NCBI RefSeq assembly: GCF_026410255.1
Contig: NZ_JAPMLL010000010.1
Span: 1 to 64,000, forward strand
Direction: 5' to 3'
Length of the DNA: 64,000 bases
Source: Xanthomarina sp. F1114
GTDB lineage: Bacteria; Bacteroidota; Bacteroidia; Flavobacteriales; Flavobacteriaceae
Shown piece by piece: positions 18,262 through 28,000 of the stretch. Numbering within the stretch: position 1 is the first letter of the stretch; every line of letters starts with the position of its first letter. The translations under genes were made by a program, and so were the position numbers. The notes beneath the pieces are model-generated. The model was not told the DNA's origin and did no database searches. It worked only from the letters and a program-made list of their open reading frames with translations.

Positions 18262-18492
18262 AATGTGTATAATTTTGTTCTACAAATAACTTAATGTAAT
18301 AAGTAATTCTTTGTGTAACAATTCAAAAATAAGATAATATGAGAAGCAAAAGCAAAATCGATTTAGATATTCGACAAGTCCATGTGTATAATAGACAAAG
18401 TGTTTTTTAAAATACTTAACAACTACATTTTAAGCATTTAAACGGATGGTACCAAGAGGTTTAATTGGAAAAATAATTTTAGAAAACTAGCT

Positions 18493-18852
18493 TTAATCGT
18501 CTGTTGCCAGTAAAGACGTATAACCTAAAACACGAATAACAAAGAGGATTTTTTTCGGGGTTTGATCCACAATAAACACATGCTTTCCTGGAGATAAATC
18601 AACAAGAGAAATTTTTGTACTGGTTGTATTTAAGTACACATCTATTTCTTTTTCATTCTCTGCATTTAAAGAATAAACATGTGAAATTTCATTTTTACTC
18701 TGTAATAATAAGGTGTCTTTTGTTGAATTTAGTTCATGAAATAAACTACTAGCCAAAAGGTTTTTATTTTTTTCGAGCTTAGCAAAAGCTGCTTGAGAAA
18801 AAACAGAACTAGTAAAAACGACCAAGCTAAAAGTTAATAAAAGTGATTTCAA
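18493..18852 (-). CDS. Small secreted protein, paralogue of its neighbour
   Basis: A 119-residue exported protein: signal peptide ending VFSQ, then a single beta domain (LNSTKDTLLLQSKNEISHVYSLNAENEKEIDVY...LVDLSPGKHVFIVDQ). The domain parallels residues 35-105 of the 262-residue protein next to it, so the pair looks like an old duplication in which this copy lacks the charged tail. Function is unknown. The 231 bp between the two genes hold no other feature I can support. Confidence 0.6.
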   Translation of the reverse strand: MKSLLLTFSLVVFTSSVFSQAAFAKLEKNKNLLASSLFHELNSTKDTLLLQSKNEISHVYSLNAENEKEIDVYLNTTSTKISLVDLSPGKHVFIVDQTPKKILFVIRVLGYTSLLATDD

Positions 18853-18918
18853 AAAAGGTTTCTTAGAATTATTAGATGTGCAAAATACGTTATAATAAAC
18901 TTCAAAATTCGTTTGTTG

Positions 18919-19773
18919 TTATATTTTTTTAAGAATTTCTTTTTCCGGAATAACAGTAGATTCTTCGTAGTTTGTAAATGGCTGCTTTAATAGTTCCTTT
19001 ATTTGACCATTTTTAACTTCATCTGGAAACACATCCACGCCATAAACTAATTTCTCTCTATCAAACTCCATATAAGTTCCAAAAATCCGGTCCCAGATAG
19101 AAAAGATATTTCCATAATTAGAATCCGTATATGGCAACACGTAATGATGATGAATTTTATGCATGTCTGGAGACACAAAGAAGTAACTCATTAATTTATC
19201 CAGTTTTTTAGGCATTTTTATATTGGCATGTGTTAGTTGCGTAAAAACTACAGATAAAGATTGGTACATAAACACAACGGCAATTGGAGTTCCAACAATA
19301 AACACACCCAATAAAGTAAAAGCGAAACGAATAACACTTTCTAAAGGATGATGTCTATTTCCGGTAGTTGTATCCACATAATGATCTGTATGGTGAACAA
19401 TATGAATCATCCATAAAGGTTTTACTTTATGTTCGACATAATGTGCTAAATATGCTCCAAAAAAATCTAATAATAAAACACCTAAACCAGCATAAAGCCA
19501 TAGAGGCATTTCTGGTAACCAGTTTATAATTCCGAAGTTATTTGCTTTAACCCAATCTGCTGAGAATAACAACAAAAATGCCAGACCAAAATTAATTATT
19601 ATGGTTGTGGCTGTAAAAAAGAAGTTAGGCCAAGCGTGTTTCCATTTTTTATATGAAAATTTAAACAATGGTAAAGCCCCTTCCATAATCCAAAATAAGG
19701 TAATTCCTCCAGCTAGAAGTAATGCTCTATGAAGTGTTGGAATGGTCTCGAAATAATTAAAAATAGTTTCCAA
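18919..19773 (-). CDS. Sterol desaturase / fatty acid hydroxylase family protein
   Basis: A 284-residue di-iron membrane enzyme with four or five hydrophobic segments. The histidine boxes are HYVEH, HIVHH, HH (TGNRHHPLE) and HKIHHHY, matching the FA_hydroxylase superfamily. In Bacteroidota such enzymes may hydroxylate lipid acyl chains or carotenoids; the substrate is not visible here. The gene stands alone on the minus strand. Confidence 0.88.
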   Translation of the reverse strand: METIFNYFETIPTLHRALLLAGGITLFWIMEGALPLFKFSYKKWKHAWPNFFFTATTIIINFGLAFLLLFSADWVKANNFGIINWLPEMPLWLYAGLGVLLLDFFGAYLAHYVEHKVKPLWMIHIVHHTDHYVDTTTGNRHHPLESVIRFAFTLLGVFIVGTPIAVVFMYQSLSVVFTQLTHANIKMPKKLDKLMSYFFVSPDMHKIHHHYVLPYTDSNYGNIFSIWDRIFGTYMEFDREKLVYGVDVFPDEVKNGQIKELLKQPFTNYEESTVIPEKEILKKI

Positions 19774-19840
19774 GAGTAATAATTTTGACTAAATATACTA
19801 AAATTATTAAAATTTCAATTTTACAATTAAAGAATTCAAG

Positions 19841-20335
19841 TTACAGTTTAATTCGTTTTTTCATTTCTTCAACAATATTATAAGCCGCCGGACAAATGGC
19901 GACGTTTTTAAGAGTTAAATTGGATATTTGCTGAAACTTTTTCCGGTCGGTATGGGGAAATTCGCTACAAGCTTTGGGTCTTACATCGTAAATAGAACAA
20001 TAATTATCTGCTCCCAGAAAAGGACATGGCACAGCTTGTAAAACATAATCGTTGTCCTCATCAATACGTAAATAAGCATCTATAAATTGCTGTTGTTTCA
20101 TTTTAAAATGCTTAGAAATACGCACTATATCTTTATCTGTAAACAGAGGACCAGTAGTTTTACAGCAGTTGGCGCAGTTTAAACAATCGGTTCGTTCAAA
20201 CTCCTCTTCGTGCAATTCCTGCATGATATAATCCAATTGTTTTGGAGGCTTCTTTTTAAGCTTAGCAAAGAAGGTTTTATTTTCCTTATGCTTATCTTTG
20301 GCGAGTTTAGGAAGTATTTTAATAAATTCTTGCAT
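19841..20335 (-). CDS. YkgJ family cysteine-cluster protein
   Basis: A 164-residue soluble protein of the YkgJ (CxxCxxCC) family. Cysteine clusters: CLNCANCC at about 56-63, then CPFLGADNYCSIYDVRPKACSEFP and CPAAYN near the C-terminus, likely a zinc or iron-sulfur site. Function of the family is unsettled. A -7-like box TACTTTTG lies just upstream (complement of 20340-20347). Confidence 0.85.
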   Translation of the reverse strand: MQEFIKILPKLAKDKHKENKTFFAKLKKKPPKQLDYIMQELHEEEFERTDCLNCANCCKTTGPLFTDKDIVRISKHFKMKQQQFIDAYLRIDEDNDYVLQAVPCPFLGADNYCSIYDVRPKACSEFPHTDRKKFQQISNLTLKNVAICPAAYNIVEEMKKRIKL

Positions 20336-20354
20336 AAAACAAAAGTAATGAAAC

Positions 20355-20422
20355 TTGTTATTTAGAGCGAAGCGAAGAATCTAAAATTTAAAAAAGATGT
20401 TTCGACTGTGTTCAACATAACA
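20355..20422. repeat. Intergenic segment resembling dispersed flavobacterial repeats
   Basis: Two phrases, GAGCGAAGCGAAGAATCT (20365-20382) and TTTCGACTGTGTTCAACAT (20400-20418), resemble short repeats scattered between genes in many flavobacterial genomes (recalled, not searched). No second copy lies in this window. Confidence 0.35.
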
Positions 20423-20435
20423 CAAACAAAATACC

Positions 20436-21131
20436 TTGAAAGACCTATTTGGAAAAGCCTTATTAGATTATCAAAATGATAATTACACAGAAGATATAAT
20501 AACTTCTACCAATATTTCGGACGAAGACGAACTAGCGCTCCCCTATCTTTTTAGGGACTTTAAAGAAATGCCCAAACTAGAGCAAAAAGCTTTAAAACTG
20601 TCTAAAGGAAAGGTGTTGGACGTTGGTTGCGGTGCTGGAAGTCACAGTTTGTATTTACAAGAAAAAGGGCTTGATGTAAAAGCTATTGATATCTCTAAAG
20701 GCGCCATTGAAGTTGCTAGAAAACGGGGTGTTTTAAAGGTGGAACTAAAAGATATTTTAGATGAAACTGAAACTTTCGATATTATTTTATTACTTATGAA
20801 TGGTACAGGCATTTTTCAAGAACTTTCTGAAGTTGCCAGATATTTAAAACATTTAAAATCGCTTTTAAATCCGAAAGGACAGATTCTGATAGATTCTTCA
20901 GATATTAAATATATGTACGAAGATGAAGATGGCGGACTTTGGATTGATACCAATGCGAATTATTACGGCGAATTAGATTATTTTTTAAGCTATAAAAATG
21001 AAGATGAAGCGCCAATGAAATGGTTGTATTTAGATTTTGAAAGCTTAGAATTTGCTTGCGAAAGTGTGGGATTGAAATGCGAAAAAGTGATGGACGGCGA
21101 CCATTTTGATTATTTGGCGAGACTAAGTTAA
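20436..21131 (+). CDS. Class I SAM-dependent methyltransferase
   Basis: A 231-residue methyltransferase with motif I VLDVGCGAGSHSLYLQEKG and motif II/III VKAIDISKGAIEVAR...FDIILLLMNGTGIFQEL. The start is a TTG at 20436 followed by KDLFGKALLDY; the next in-frame ATG (MPKLEQK) would cut into the domain's lead helix, so TTG is preferred. Substrate unknown. It stands alone between minus-strand genes. Confidence 0.8.
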   Translation: MKDLFGKALLDYQNDNYTEDIITSTNISDEDELALPYLFRDFKEMPKLEQKALKLSKGKVLDVGCGAGSHSLYLQEKGLDVKAIDISKGAIEVARKRGVLKVELKDILDETETFDIILLLMNGTGIFQELSEVARYLKHLKSLLNPKGQILIDSSDIKYMYEDEDGGLWIDTNANYYGELDYFLSYKNEDEAPMKWLYLDFESLEFACESVGLKCEKVMDGDHFDYLARLS

Positions 21132-21154
21132 TTTCTCACTAAAGCTTTATAATT

Positions 21155-21182
21155 TTTCTCGCAAAGATGCAAAGGCGCTAAG
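21155..21182. repeat. Possible dispersed repeat fragment
   Basis: CTCGCAAAGATGCAAAGGCGC (21158-21178 in part) resembles the CGCAAAGACGCAAAGGCGC phrase found between genes in many bacteria (recalled). The whole stretch 21132-21420 between the methyltransferase and the amidohydrolase shows no credible gene. It ends in a small GCAACAA tandem near 21403. Confidence 0.3.
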
Positions 21183-21420
21183 TTTACCAACATGTCGTAC
21201 TCAAAGACACGATGTTTAAGCTGTAACTAAAAAATATTCAACCAATAAAGTCTACCTAAAGGCACAAACTATATCACTTATTTATAATATTATCTACAAT
21301 ACGTTGTTCAGTGGGAAATCTCATAATCGAGTTTTTATATCTATTTCCGTTAACGCTTTTGACTTTTAACAAAAGTATCTTTAAAAGCTAAACCAATCTA
21401 TTCAGCAACAAGCAACAAGC

Positions 21421-23043
21421 CTATTGCTTTACACCACCTATATACGTTTGTTCCACTTTAGTACTTGGAATGTTTTTTAAATCTGTGGTCATTAAATCAT
21501 GATCTAAAATGATAAAATCCGCAAACTTTCCAACTTCAATACTTCCTTTTTCATTATCTTCAAAATTGGCATAAGCGGCCCAAATAGTCATGCCTTTCAA
21601 GGTTTCTTCCCTAGATAAACCATCTTCTATATTAAAACCACCTTCAGGATATCCGTCTACATCTTGTCTGGAAACCGATGCGTAAAAAGTTAACAACGGA
21701 CTGACATGTTCTATTGGAAAATCGGTTCCAAGAGCCACTTTCCCACTTGCATTTAGTAGAGTTTTAAAGGCATAAGCTCCTTTTATACGTTCGGCTCCTA
21801 ACCTATCTTCAGCCCAATACATATCGCTTGTAGCGTGAGTAGGTTGCACTGATGGAATGATATTTTCGTTTTTAAAGATTTCAAAATCGTTGTCTGTAAT
21901 TATTTGTGCATGTTCTACGCGCCAACGTCTATCTCTTTTTGCTTGTAAAATTTTATCATAAGTTTTTAGAACAAAACTATTGGCAGAATCTCCAATAGCA
22001 TGCGTATTCATTTGAAAACTGGCAGCTTCAAGTCTTTTTGCTAGACTTTCTAACTCGTCAAGTCCGATAACCATGGCGCCAAAATGATTCTCCTTATCTG
22101 AATAAGGAGCTTTTAAAGCCGCACCACGAGACCCTAAAGCCCCATCGGCATATACTTTTACTGATTGTACATTTAGTCTGTCTGTTTTAATTTTTCCTTT
22201 TGGAAGAAAGTAATCCAAATTATCTTTAGAGTTTTCTACCATGGCATATACACGCATTTGTAAATCGCCTGTTTGCTGTAAACTATCAATTAACTCGATA
22301 ACATTTCTATCTAATCCAGCATCTGAAACCGTTGTTAAACCCAATTCTGTACAGATGTCTTGTGCATCTAAAAGGGCGTTGATTTGAAATTCTCTATCAG
22401 GTTTTGGAAAAACGTCATAGACCAATCCCATAGGGTTATCGACTAAAACCCCTGTTAACTCACCATTTTCAAGAACTATTTCTCCGCCTTCAATTTTTGT
22501 TTTCTTGGTTATTTTCGCCAAATCTAAAGCCGCTTGATTACACAACAATGCATGACCATCAATTCTGGTTAAAGCCACTGGTGTATCAGGAAACAAGGCA
22601 TCTAATAATTTCTTATTAGGGAAGTTTTTATCTTCCCAATCGTTTTGATCCCAACCACGTCCTATAATGAAATCTGTTTGTTTATCGTTTTGGTAATCCA
22701 ACACGCGTTTCATGACCTCATCAAAACTCGTTGTTCCTCTTAAATCTACTTTTTGAAGATTTGTTCCTAAGCCATAAAAATGACAATGTGCATCTATAAA
22801 TCCTGGAAAAACGGTCTGTCCTTTAGCATCAATAATGGTATCTGCTTCAAAAGTCTCTTGAAGTTCTTTAGATGTTCCTATTTTATAAAACTTACCGTTT
22901 TTTATAGCGAAGGCTTCAGCTTTATCAAAACTTGAATTAACCGTATAAGCATTGGCATTGATAACAATAGAATCTACGTGTTCCTTGTCTTTACTACAAG
23001 AAAGAATGGAGATTAAAACGAAAATAGAAAGGAGTTTTTTCAT
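21421..23043 (-). CDS. Amidohydrolase family 3 lipoprotein (YtcJ-like)
   Basis: A 540-residue lipoprotein (lipobox ILS-C16 followed by SKDKE). A metal-dependent hydrolase fold with PGFIDAHCHFYGLG (HxH motif) near 75-90, WRVEHAQI, LGTDFPIEH and the C-terminal GSIEVGKFADFIILDHD that closes the small beta domain. The family acts on amide or imide bonds of varied substrates. A second member, about as long, lies at 61407-63122. A palindrome sits 7 bp upstream of the start. Confidence 0.85.
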   Translation of the reverse strand: MKKLLSIFVLISILSCSKDKEHVDSIVINANAYTVNSSFDKAEAFAIKNGKFYKIGTSKELQETFEADTIIDAKGQTVFPGFIDAHCHFYGLGTNLQKVDLRGTTSFDEVMKRVLDYQNDKQTDFIIGRGWDQNDWEDKNFPNKKLLDALFPDTPVALTRIDGHALLCNQAALDLAKITKKTKIEGGEIVLENGELTGVLVDNPMGLVYDVFPKPDREFQINALLDAQDICTELGLTTVSDAGLDRNVIELIDSLQQTGDLQMRVYAMVENSKDNLDYFLPKGKIKTDRLNVQSVKVYADGALGSRGAALKAPYSDKENHFGAMVIGLDELESLAKRLEAASFQMNTHAIGDSANSFVLKTYDKILQAKRDRRWRVEHAQIITDNDFEIFKNENIIPSVQPTHATSDMYWAEDRLGAERIKGAYAFKTLLNASGKVALGTDFPIEHVSPLLTFYASVSRQDVDGYPEGGFNIEDGLSREETLKGMTIWAAYANFEDNEKGSIEVGKFADFIILDHDLMTTDLKNIPSTKVEQTYIGGVKQ

Positions 23044-23049
23044 AGGTAT

Positions 23050-23067
23050 TTCCCATGTACATGGGAA
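23050..23067. repeat. Perfect 18-bp palindrome TTCCCATGTACATGGGAA
   Basis: A self-complementary sequence right in front of the amidohydrolase start. It shares the TTCCCA/TGGGAA arms with the elements at 23238-23257 and 56170-56188, and is probably a member of the same short palindromic family. In RNA it would form a hairpin next to the start codon. Confidence 0.6.
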
Positions 23068-23183
23068 TCTTTTAGATGAATATCAGAAAATTTGTGTAAA
23101 TATAAAAAAACACCTTTAATAAGCAAGATTCGCGAAATTCAATGAAAGAATGCTTTCATCTCAATAATCCTCAAGGGGACAAA

Positions 23184-23210
23184 AAAAGCGTTCAAATTTT
23201 GAACGCTTTT
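23184..23210 (-). terminator. Hairpin terminator after the barrel protein gene
   Basis: AAAAGCGTTCAA (23184-23195) and TTGAACGCTTTT (23199-23210) form a 12-bp perfect stem with a 3-nt loop and T/A runs on both sides. It lies 47 bp past the stop of the barrel gene on the minus strand. Confidence 0.75.
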
Positions 23211-23237
23211 ATTAATGATTTAGAATTTTTTGATGAG

Positions 23238-23257
23238 ATTCCCACTTTCGTGGGAAT
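23238..23257. repeat. Palindromic repeat at the stop of the barrel gene
   Basis: ATTCCCAC-TTTC-GTGGGAAT, an 8-bp stem with a 4-nt loop, overlaps the last base of the stop codon (minus strand). An identical 19-base copy is at 56170-56188 in front of trpG. Confidence 0.7.
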
Positions 23258-24990
23258 TAGAAATCAAACTTATAAGTAGCTCCTCCAATAATTTGAATGC
23301 TTTGTACTGGGTAATTTAACCAACGTTGATAATTCTGGTTTGCTAGGTTATTCCCTTTTACAAATACCGAAAGTCTATCGTTTATATGATACCCCACATG
23401 AGCATTGGCATCAAAATAGCCATCTAAAGTCTTGGAGGTAAAAGTTACTGGCGCCACCATGCTATCATACACTTGATCTTTGCGCTCGCCAGTATAAAAC
23501 AAGCTGGCTCCTGCAAACCAATTCTTATCAATCTGGTAATCCATAAATAAAGAACTGGTTATATTTGGTAAGTTCCAAGCTTCACTTTCATTATCTGTGC
23601 TATATGCAAAGAAATCTGCTTTAAGGCCTAATTTAAAATTTCGGTTCACATCAATACTTAGCTCACCTCCGATATTGAAAGTTGACACATCATCATAAAC
23701 CACAGAGAAAGAATTCCCATACTGGTAGGTTTTTTCTGGGTTGATAAAAACTATGTCGTTGTGTCTATAAAGCGCTTTGTTCTTTTCGGAGAAATAAGCT
23801 CCTTTAATATCATAACTCACACTATTAGATACTTTTCCTCTTAAACCAACATACCCATGATATTGTTGATTGGTTGGGGTAATTAATAAAGTAGGTGATA
23901 CAAACTTATTTTCTTCCGTAAAATTCTCGTAGGTGTTTTGAATTAAACCTCCTTTTATTCCTCCATACGCAATCAATACTTCGGCTGCCAAACGGTAGGA
24001 AGCTGCAATATTAGGATAGATATAAAACTTACTTTCTTTAGCCTGAGTATCGTTTAAATAAAATAGAGATACTCCTAAATCTAAAGTCAAGTCGTCTTGA
24101 GTATATCTATAAGTTGGAGCCAAACCAATACTAAAATTGCCATACTTGTTTTCAGAATCTATATTATAATATCTATCGAAAGATCCTCCAAGGAATTCCA
24201 ACATCACTTTGGCCGAAATATCCAAGTCTGAAATAGGAAGATCTGCTAAGAAATCTGCTGAAAATCTATTTTCTCCCGAGTCGTAATTATCGCCAAAATG
24301 TCTAAACATAACATTGGCTTTTCTAAAATAGGAGTCTTGAAATGAAATATCTCCTCCAATATTTGCTCCGTAATAAGTATGACTAACACCATATTGAGAT
24401 TCTGGAGAGGTTACATCGTAATAAGGTTGTGGCAAACCATACCAGTTAAACACTTGATGTTTAAAACCACCTTCCACATTCCAGTTTAAATCTCTTTCCT
24501 TTCTGGAGAATTTTACATTTAAATTGGTATCATAAAAATAATCGTCTAATAACACATCGTCAATACCTCCTTGTGAAGAGTGATGACTTAAGTAACCGCC
24601 AATATTATCTGTGGAGCTCAACTCATGATTTAAATAAACTTCGCCTAAAATGGTTGTATAACTTCCTAAACCAAGGGAGGCATAATTATCGTAAAATATA
24701 GCAGGTTTCTCCTTATCTATAACAGCTGCTTTTCCTTTTGCAGGTTTAAAGGTTGAAGCTACGGGAAAAGAAAAAATATTGTACTCTATTTCTTTTTTGG
24801 CTGTAGTTTCATCGTCGTCTAAAGTTGGTATTTCCTTCACCTTAAACGCATCTGAGATGGTTGGCGTATATGGTTTTACTACTTGAATAACATCGGTTTT
24901 AATGGTATCGTTACCTCTTTCTTGAGCCGAAGTTATACTTACTTGGAAAACAAGAATTAAAAGAATGATTTTATGAATGTGCTTTCGCAT
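23257..24990 (-). CDS. Outer-membrane beta-barrel protein (TonB-receptor-like, no plug)
   Basis: A 577-residue exported protein: signal peptide 1-22 (SITSAQ), about 60 residues of acidic linker (DVIQVVKPYTPTISDAFKVKEIP), then alternating beta strands to the C-terminal aromatic signature (GATYKFDF). The C-terminal barrel resembles TonB-dependent receptors (VFVKGNNLANQNYQRWLNYP) but the plug domain is missing and the size is about two thirds. The TPR gene lies 101 bp upstream on the same strand; together they may form an envelope module. Ligand unknown. Confidence 0.75.
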   Translation of the reverse strand: MRKHIHKIILLILVFQVSITSAQERGNDTIKTDVIQVVKPYTPTISDAFKVKEIPTLDDDETTAKKEIEYNIFSFPVASTFKPAKGKAAVIDKEKPAIFYDNYASLGLGSYTTILGEVYLNHELSSTDNIGGYLSHHSSQGGIDDVLLDDYFYDTNLNVKFSRKERDLNWNVEGGFKHQVFNWYGLPQPYYDVTSPESQYGVSHTYYGANIGGDISFQDSYFRKANVMFRHFGDNYDSGENRFSADFLADLPISDLDISAKVMLEFLGGSFDRYYNIDSENKYGNFSIGLAPTYRYTQDDLTLDLGVSLFYLNDTQAKESKFYIYPNIAASYRLAAEVLIAYGGIKGGLIQNTYENFTEENKFVSPTLLITPTNQQYHGYVGLRGKVSNSVSYDIKGAYFSEKNKALYRHNDIVFINPEKTYQYGNSFSVVYDDVSTFNIGGELSIDVNRNFKLGLKADFFAYSTDNESEAWNLPNITSSLFMDYQIDKNWFAGASLFYTGERKDQVYDSMVAPVTFTSKTLDGYFDANAHVGYHINDRLSVFVKGNNLANQNYQRWLNYPVQSIQIIGGATYKFDF

Positions 24991-25091
24991 AGATTTAAAT
25001 TTTATGGACGAATTATGATTTACAAATTACTACTAACCGAGACTGTCTGACCGCCTGAGATTGTAATATAGACGGACGACTGATAACTAAA

Positions 25092-28000
25092 TCAATCTTC
25101 ATCGTCTTCTGGTAAAATTGAGGCATTGGTTTTGGCTTGTTCCGTTTTAATTTTACTTAACTCTTCTTGAGCTTGAGTAACTACTTCGCTAAATTCTTTG
25201 AAATTTTCTATTACACTTTCTAGGATATAAGTGGCTTGAAAAGCATCGTCTAATTGGTAAAAGTTCTTAGCCATTAGCACCAAGCCTTTTGCACTAAAAT
25301 ATTTATAACTGGAAAAGTCCTTAGCTAAACGTTGAACCACTTCGTTGGAAGCTTCATAACTTCCAGCTCTATTTTTAAAATAGGCATTATAGTACAAGGC
25401 CTCGGCAGCAGCTTCTCCTGTGGCCGTTTTTTCAACTTCGGCATAAGCTGTTTTTGCTCGTTCTTCGTTTTTGGTTTTTATAGCAGATCTGGCAATAATT
25501 AAATGAGCATCGCTTTTAATTTTTGTATCCACAACCCCTTGATTCAATACTTTTTCAGCATAAGAAACAGCTTCAGTATATTTATTTAACTGATAGTTGG
25601 CTTTCATTAAATTAGATTGTGCAAAAATAACGTTCTGTGGAAAACTCGCTTCTTGCTCCAATCGCTTTAATACTGGAATAGACTGAATCCAATCTTTCTT
25701 CTCTAAATATATTTGTGATACTTTGGATAATGACTCTTCAGTAAATTCACTTGGAGAGGCATCTGCTACATATTGGTAATGTGGGGCAGCATTCTCTTTT
25801 AAACCCTTTTTATAATACAATTGAGCTAAATAAAAATGAGCTTTCAAGCTGTTTAAACCTTTTGGAAACTGATTTAAATAGCTGTTAAATTGCTTGATAG
25901 CATCGTCTGTTTTATTATCTATATACTTCTTTTCGGCAGATTCGTACGTGGTATTATCTAAATCTGCATCTGTTACTTCCATATAATCCAAGGTTCTTAC
26001 CCAAGTAGCATAATCGTTAACACGACCTAAATCTATATAAATTAATCGGGCTGTAGCTACTGCTTGATTAGCTTCTGGTGTTCCTGGATAATCTTTGGCA
26101 ACTGTTTTAAAAGTATTTAACGCTTGTTCGTTATCACTTTTATTATAGTGAATTAAACCTTGCCGCAACATAGACCTTGGTACAAAGGTGCTCATTTTGT
26201 AATCTGCCTGAAGTTTGGAATATATTTTTAAGGCTTTTACATCTTCATTTGCTTTTACGTATGAATTCCCCAAATCGAACATAGCATCATCGCGCAAGTT
26301 AGAATTTGGATATTTTTGAAGGAAATTTTCTAATTCTGATATTTTTTTAGCCGATTTACCTTCGTAACCATAACTTATAGCTTGTTGGAAGAATGCATAA
26401 TCCGCATCAATTTTATTTATTTTTATAGCTTCGTCATAAGCTTTAATGGCATTACCATACTGACTTGAAACAAAATGTGCATCTCCTAACCTTAAGTATG
26501 CATCGTTTAATCGAATAGCATCATTTTTTACGTTTGAAATATACTGTTTGTAATGTGAAATAGCTTGAGTATAATTTTTCTGCTTAAAATATGTGTAGGC
26601 CAGATTGTAATTAATGTTTTTATTTTCTGGTGTTTCAGAAGCATTTGCTTGTTGCTGGAATTGTTTAAAACCAATTAATGCATCTTCGTAATTAGTTAAA
26701 ACATAATTTGTTTCTGCTTTCCAAAAAGTGGCCCTTGTGGTAAATCTGGCATCCCTAGGTTCCTTTAAGGAGCTGGAAAACATTTCTAAAGCTTCCTGAT
26801 ATTTTGCGTCATCATAAAGTTCCAAGCCTCTATAGAATGTTACTTTTTGATAAGCCACTTTATTCTCGAAGCTATTTTTTCCTTTAAGTAACTGTAAAGC
26901 TTCCTGGTAATTTTTAGAAGTGATATAAGAATCTATTAAAAGTGTTTCTACTTCTTCTTTATAAGCTGTATTTGGATATTTAGTTAAATAACTGGTTAAA
27001 ACCTGAGGAGCTGATTGGTATGGATTTCCAATCTCATAACTAATTTTAGCATAATTTAACCAGGCGTCTTCCTGAATTTTTAAATCGAAATCCATTTGCG
27101 AAGCATTTCTAAACGCGTTTAATGCTTCTTGCTTTTTTTCTAACTCCACATAGCTTTCCCCTAGATGATAATAAGCATTTTGAGCTACAGAATTGTTTCC
27201 ATCAATTATTTTATTGAATTCCGAAATGGCTTTTTCGTAATTATTTTGTTTGTAATAGGCATAGCCTAATTGATAATAATCGGTATTATTCCATTTACCT
27301 TTTCTGCCTCTGTATTCGGTTAAATAAGGAATGGCTTCGGCATATTTTTCAAGGTTAAAATAACTTTCACCTATAATTTTATTCAACTCAGAAACTTCAT
27401 ACCTATCGCTGTTAGGCAATTGTTCTTTAGCCAGCTTAATTGCTTCTTCAAATTTCCCTAATTTAAAGTTTAAATCGGCTTGATAATAAGACAGCTTTTC
27501 TCTGTATTTATCATTGTCGCTAACCTGATCAAAATACTGATTTGCCTGGTTATAATCGTCACTTTCATATGCCATAAACCCAATATAATATTTAGCTTGC
27601 GATCCGTATTTCTGAGAGTTTTCTACACGCGTAAGGTATTTTCTGGCGTCTTTAAAGTTTTTTGTTGTAAAAGCGACATAACCATTATTAAAATTAAACT
27701 TTTCACGTTCATTTCTGGCTAAAGAATTTTCATCTACCTTATCGTACCATTTTTTGGCATGAGCATATTTTCCATTTTTAAAGTAATATTCAGCCACATC
27801 TACATAGGCTGTATTTCTTTTGGTACTGGTTGGATAATCTTTTACAAAACGCTCCATTAATTGGTCTGCATTTCTCTGGTTTAAACGTATAGCACTATTG
27901 GCTATATAGAAAGCACAGTCCGATTGTAAAACCTCGGTTTCTGCTGTTTTTTGAATTTCTGTGAATAAAGCTTGAGCAGCAGCATATTGCTGATTGTCGT

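Noticed and set aside
18341-18412. 23-codon ORF in the gap between the two secreted protein genes
   Set aside because: Very short, no ribosome signal, no homology recognised, atypical composition.
25022-25091. GC-richer stretch with GAGACTGTC/GACCGCCTGAG phrases between the barrel and TPR genes
   Set aside because: Possible repeat remnant, but no second copy in the window and no clear inverted arms.
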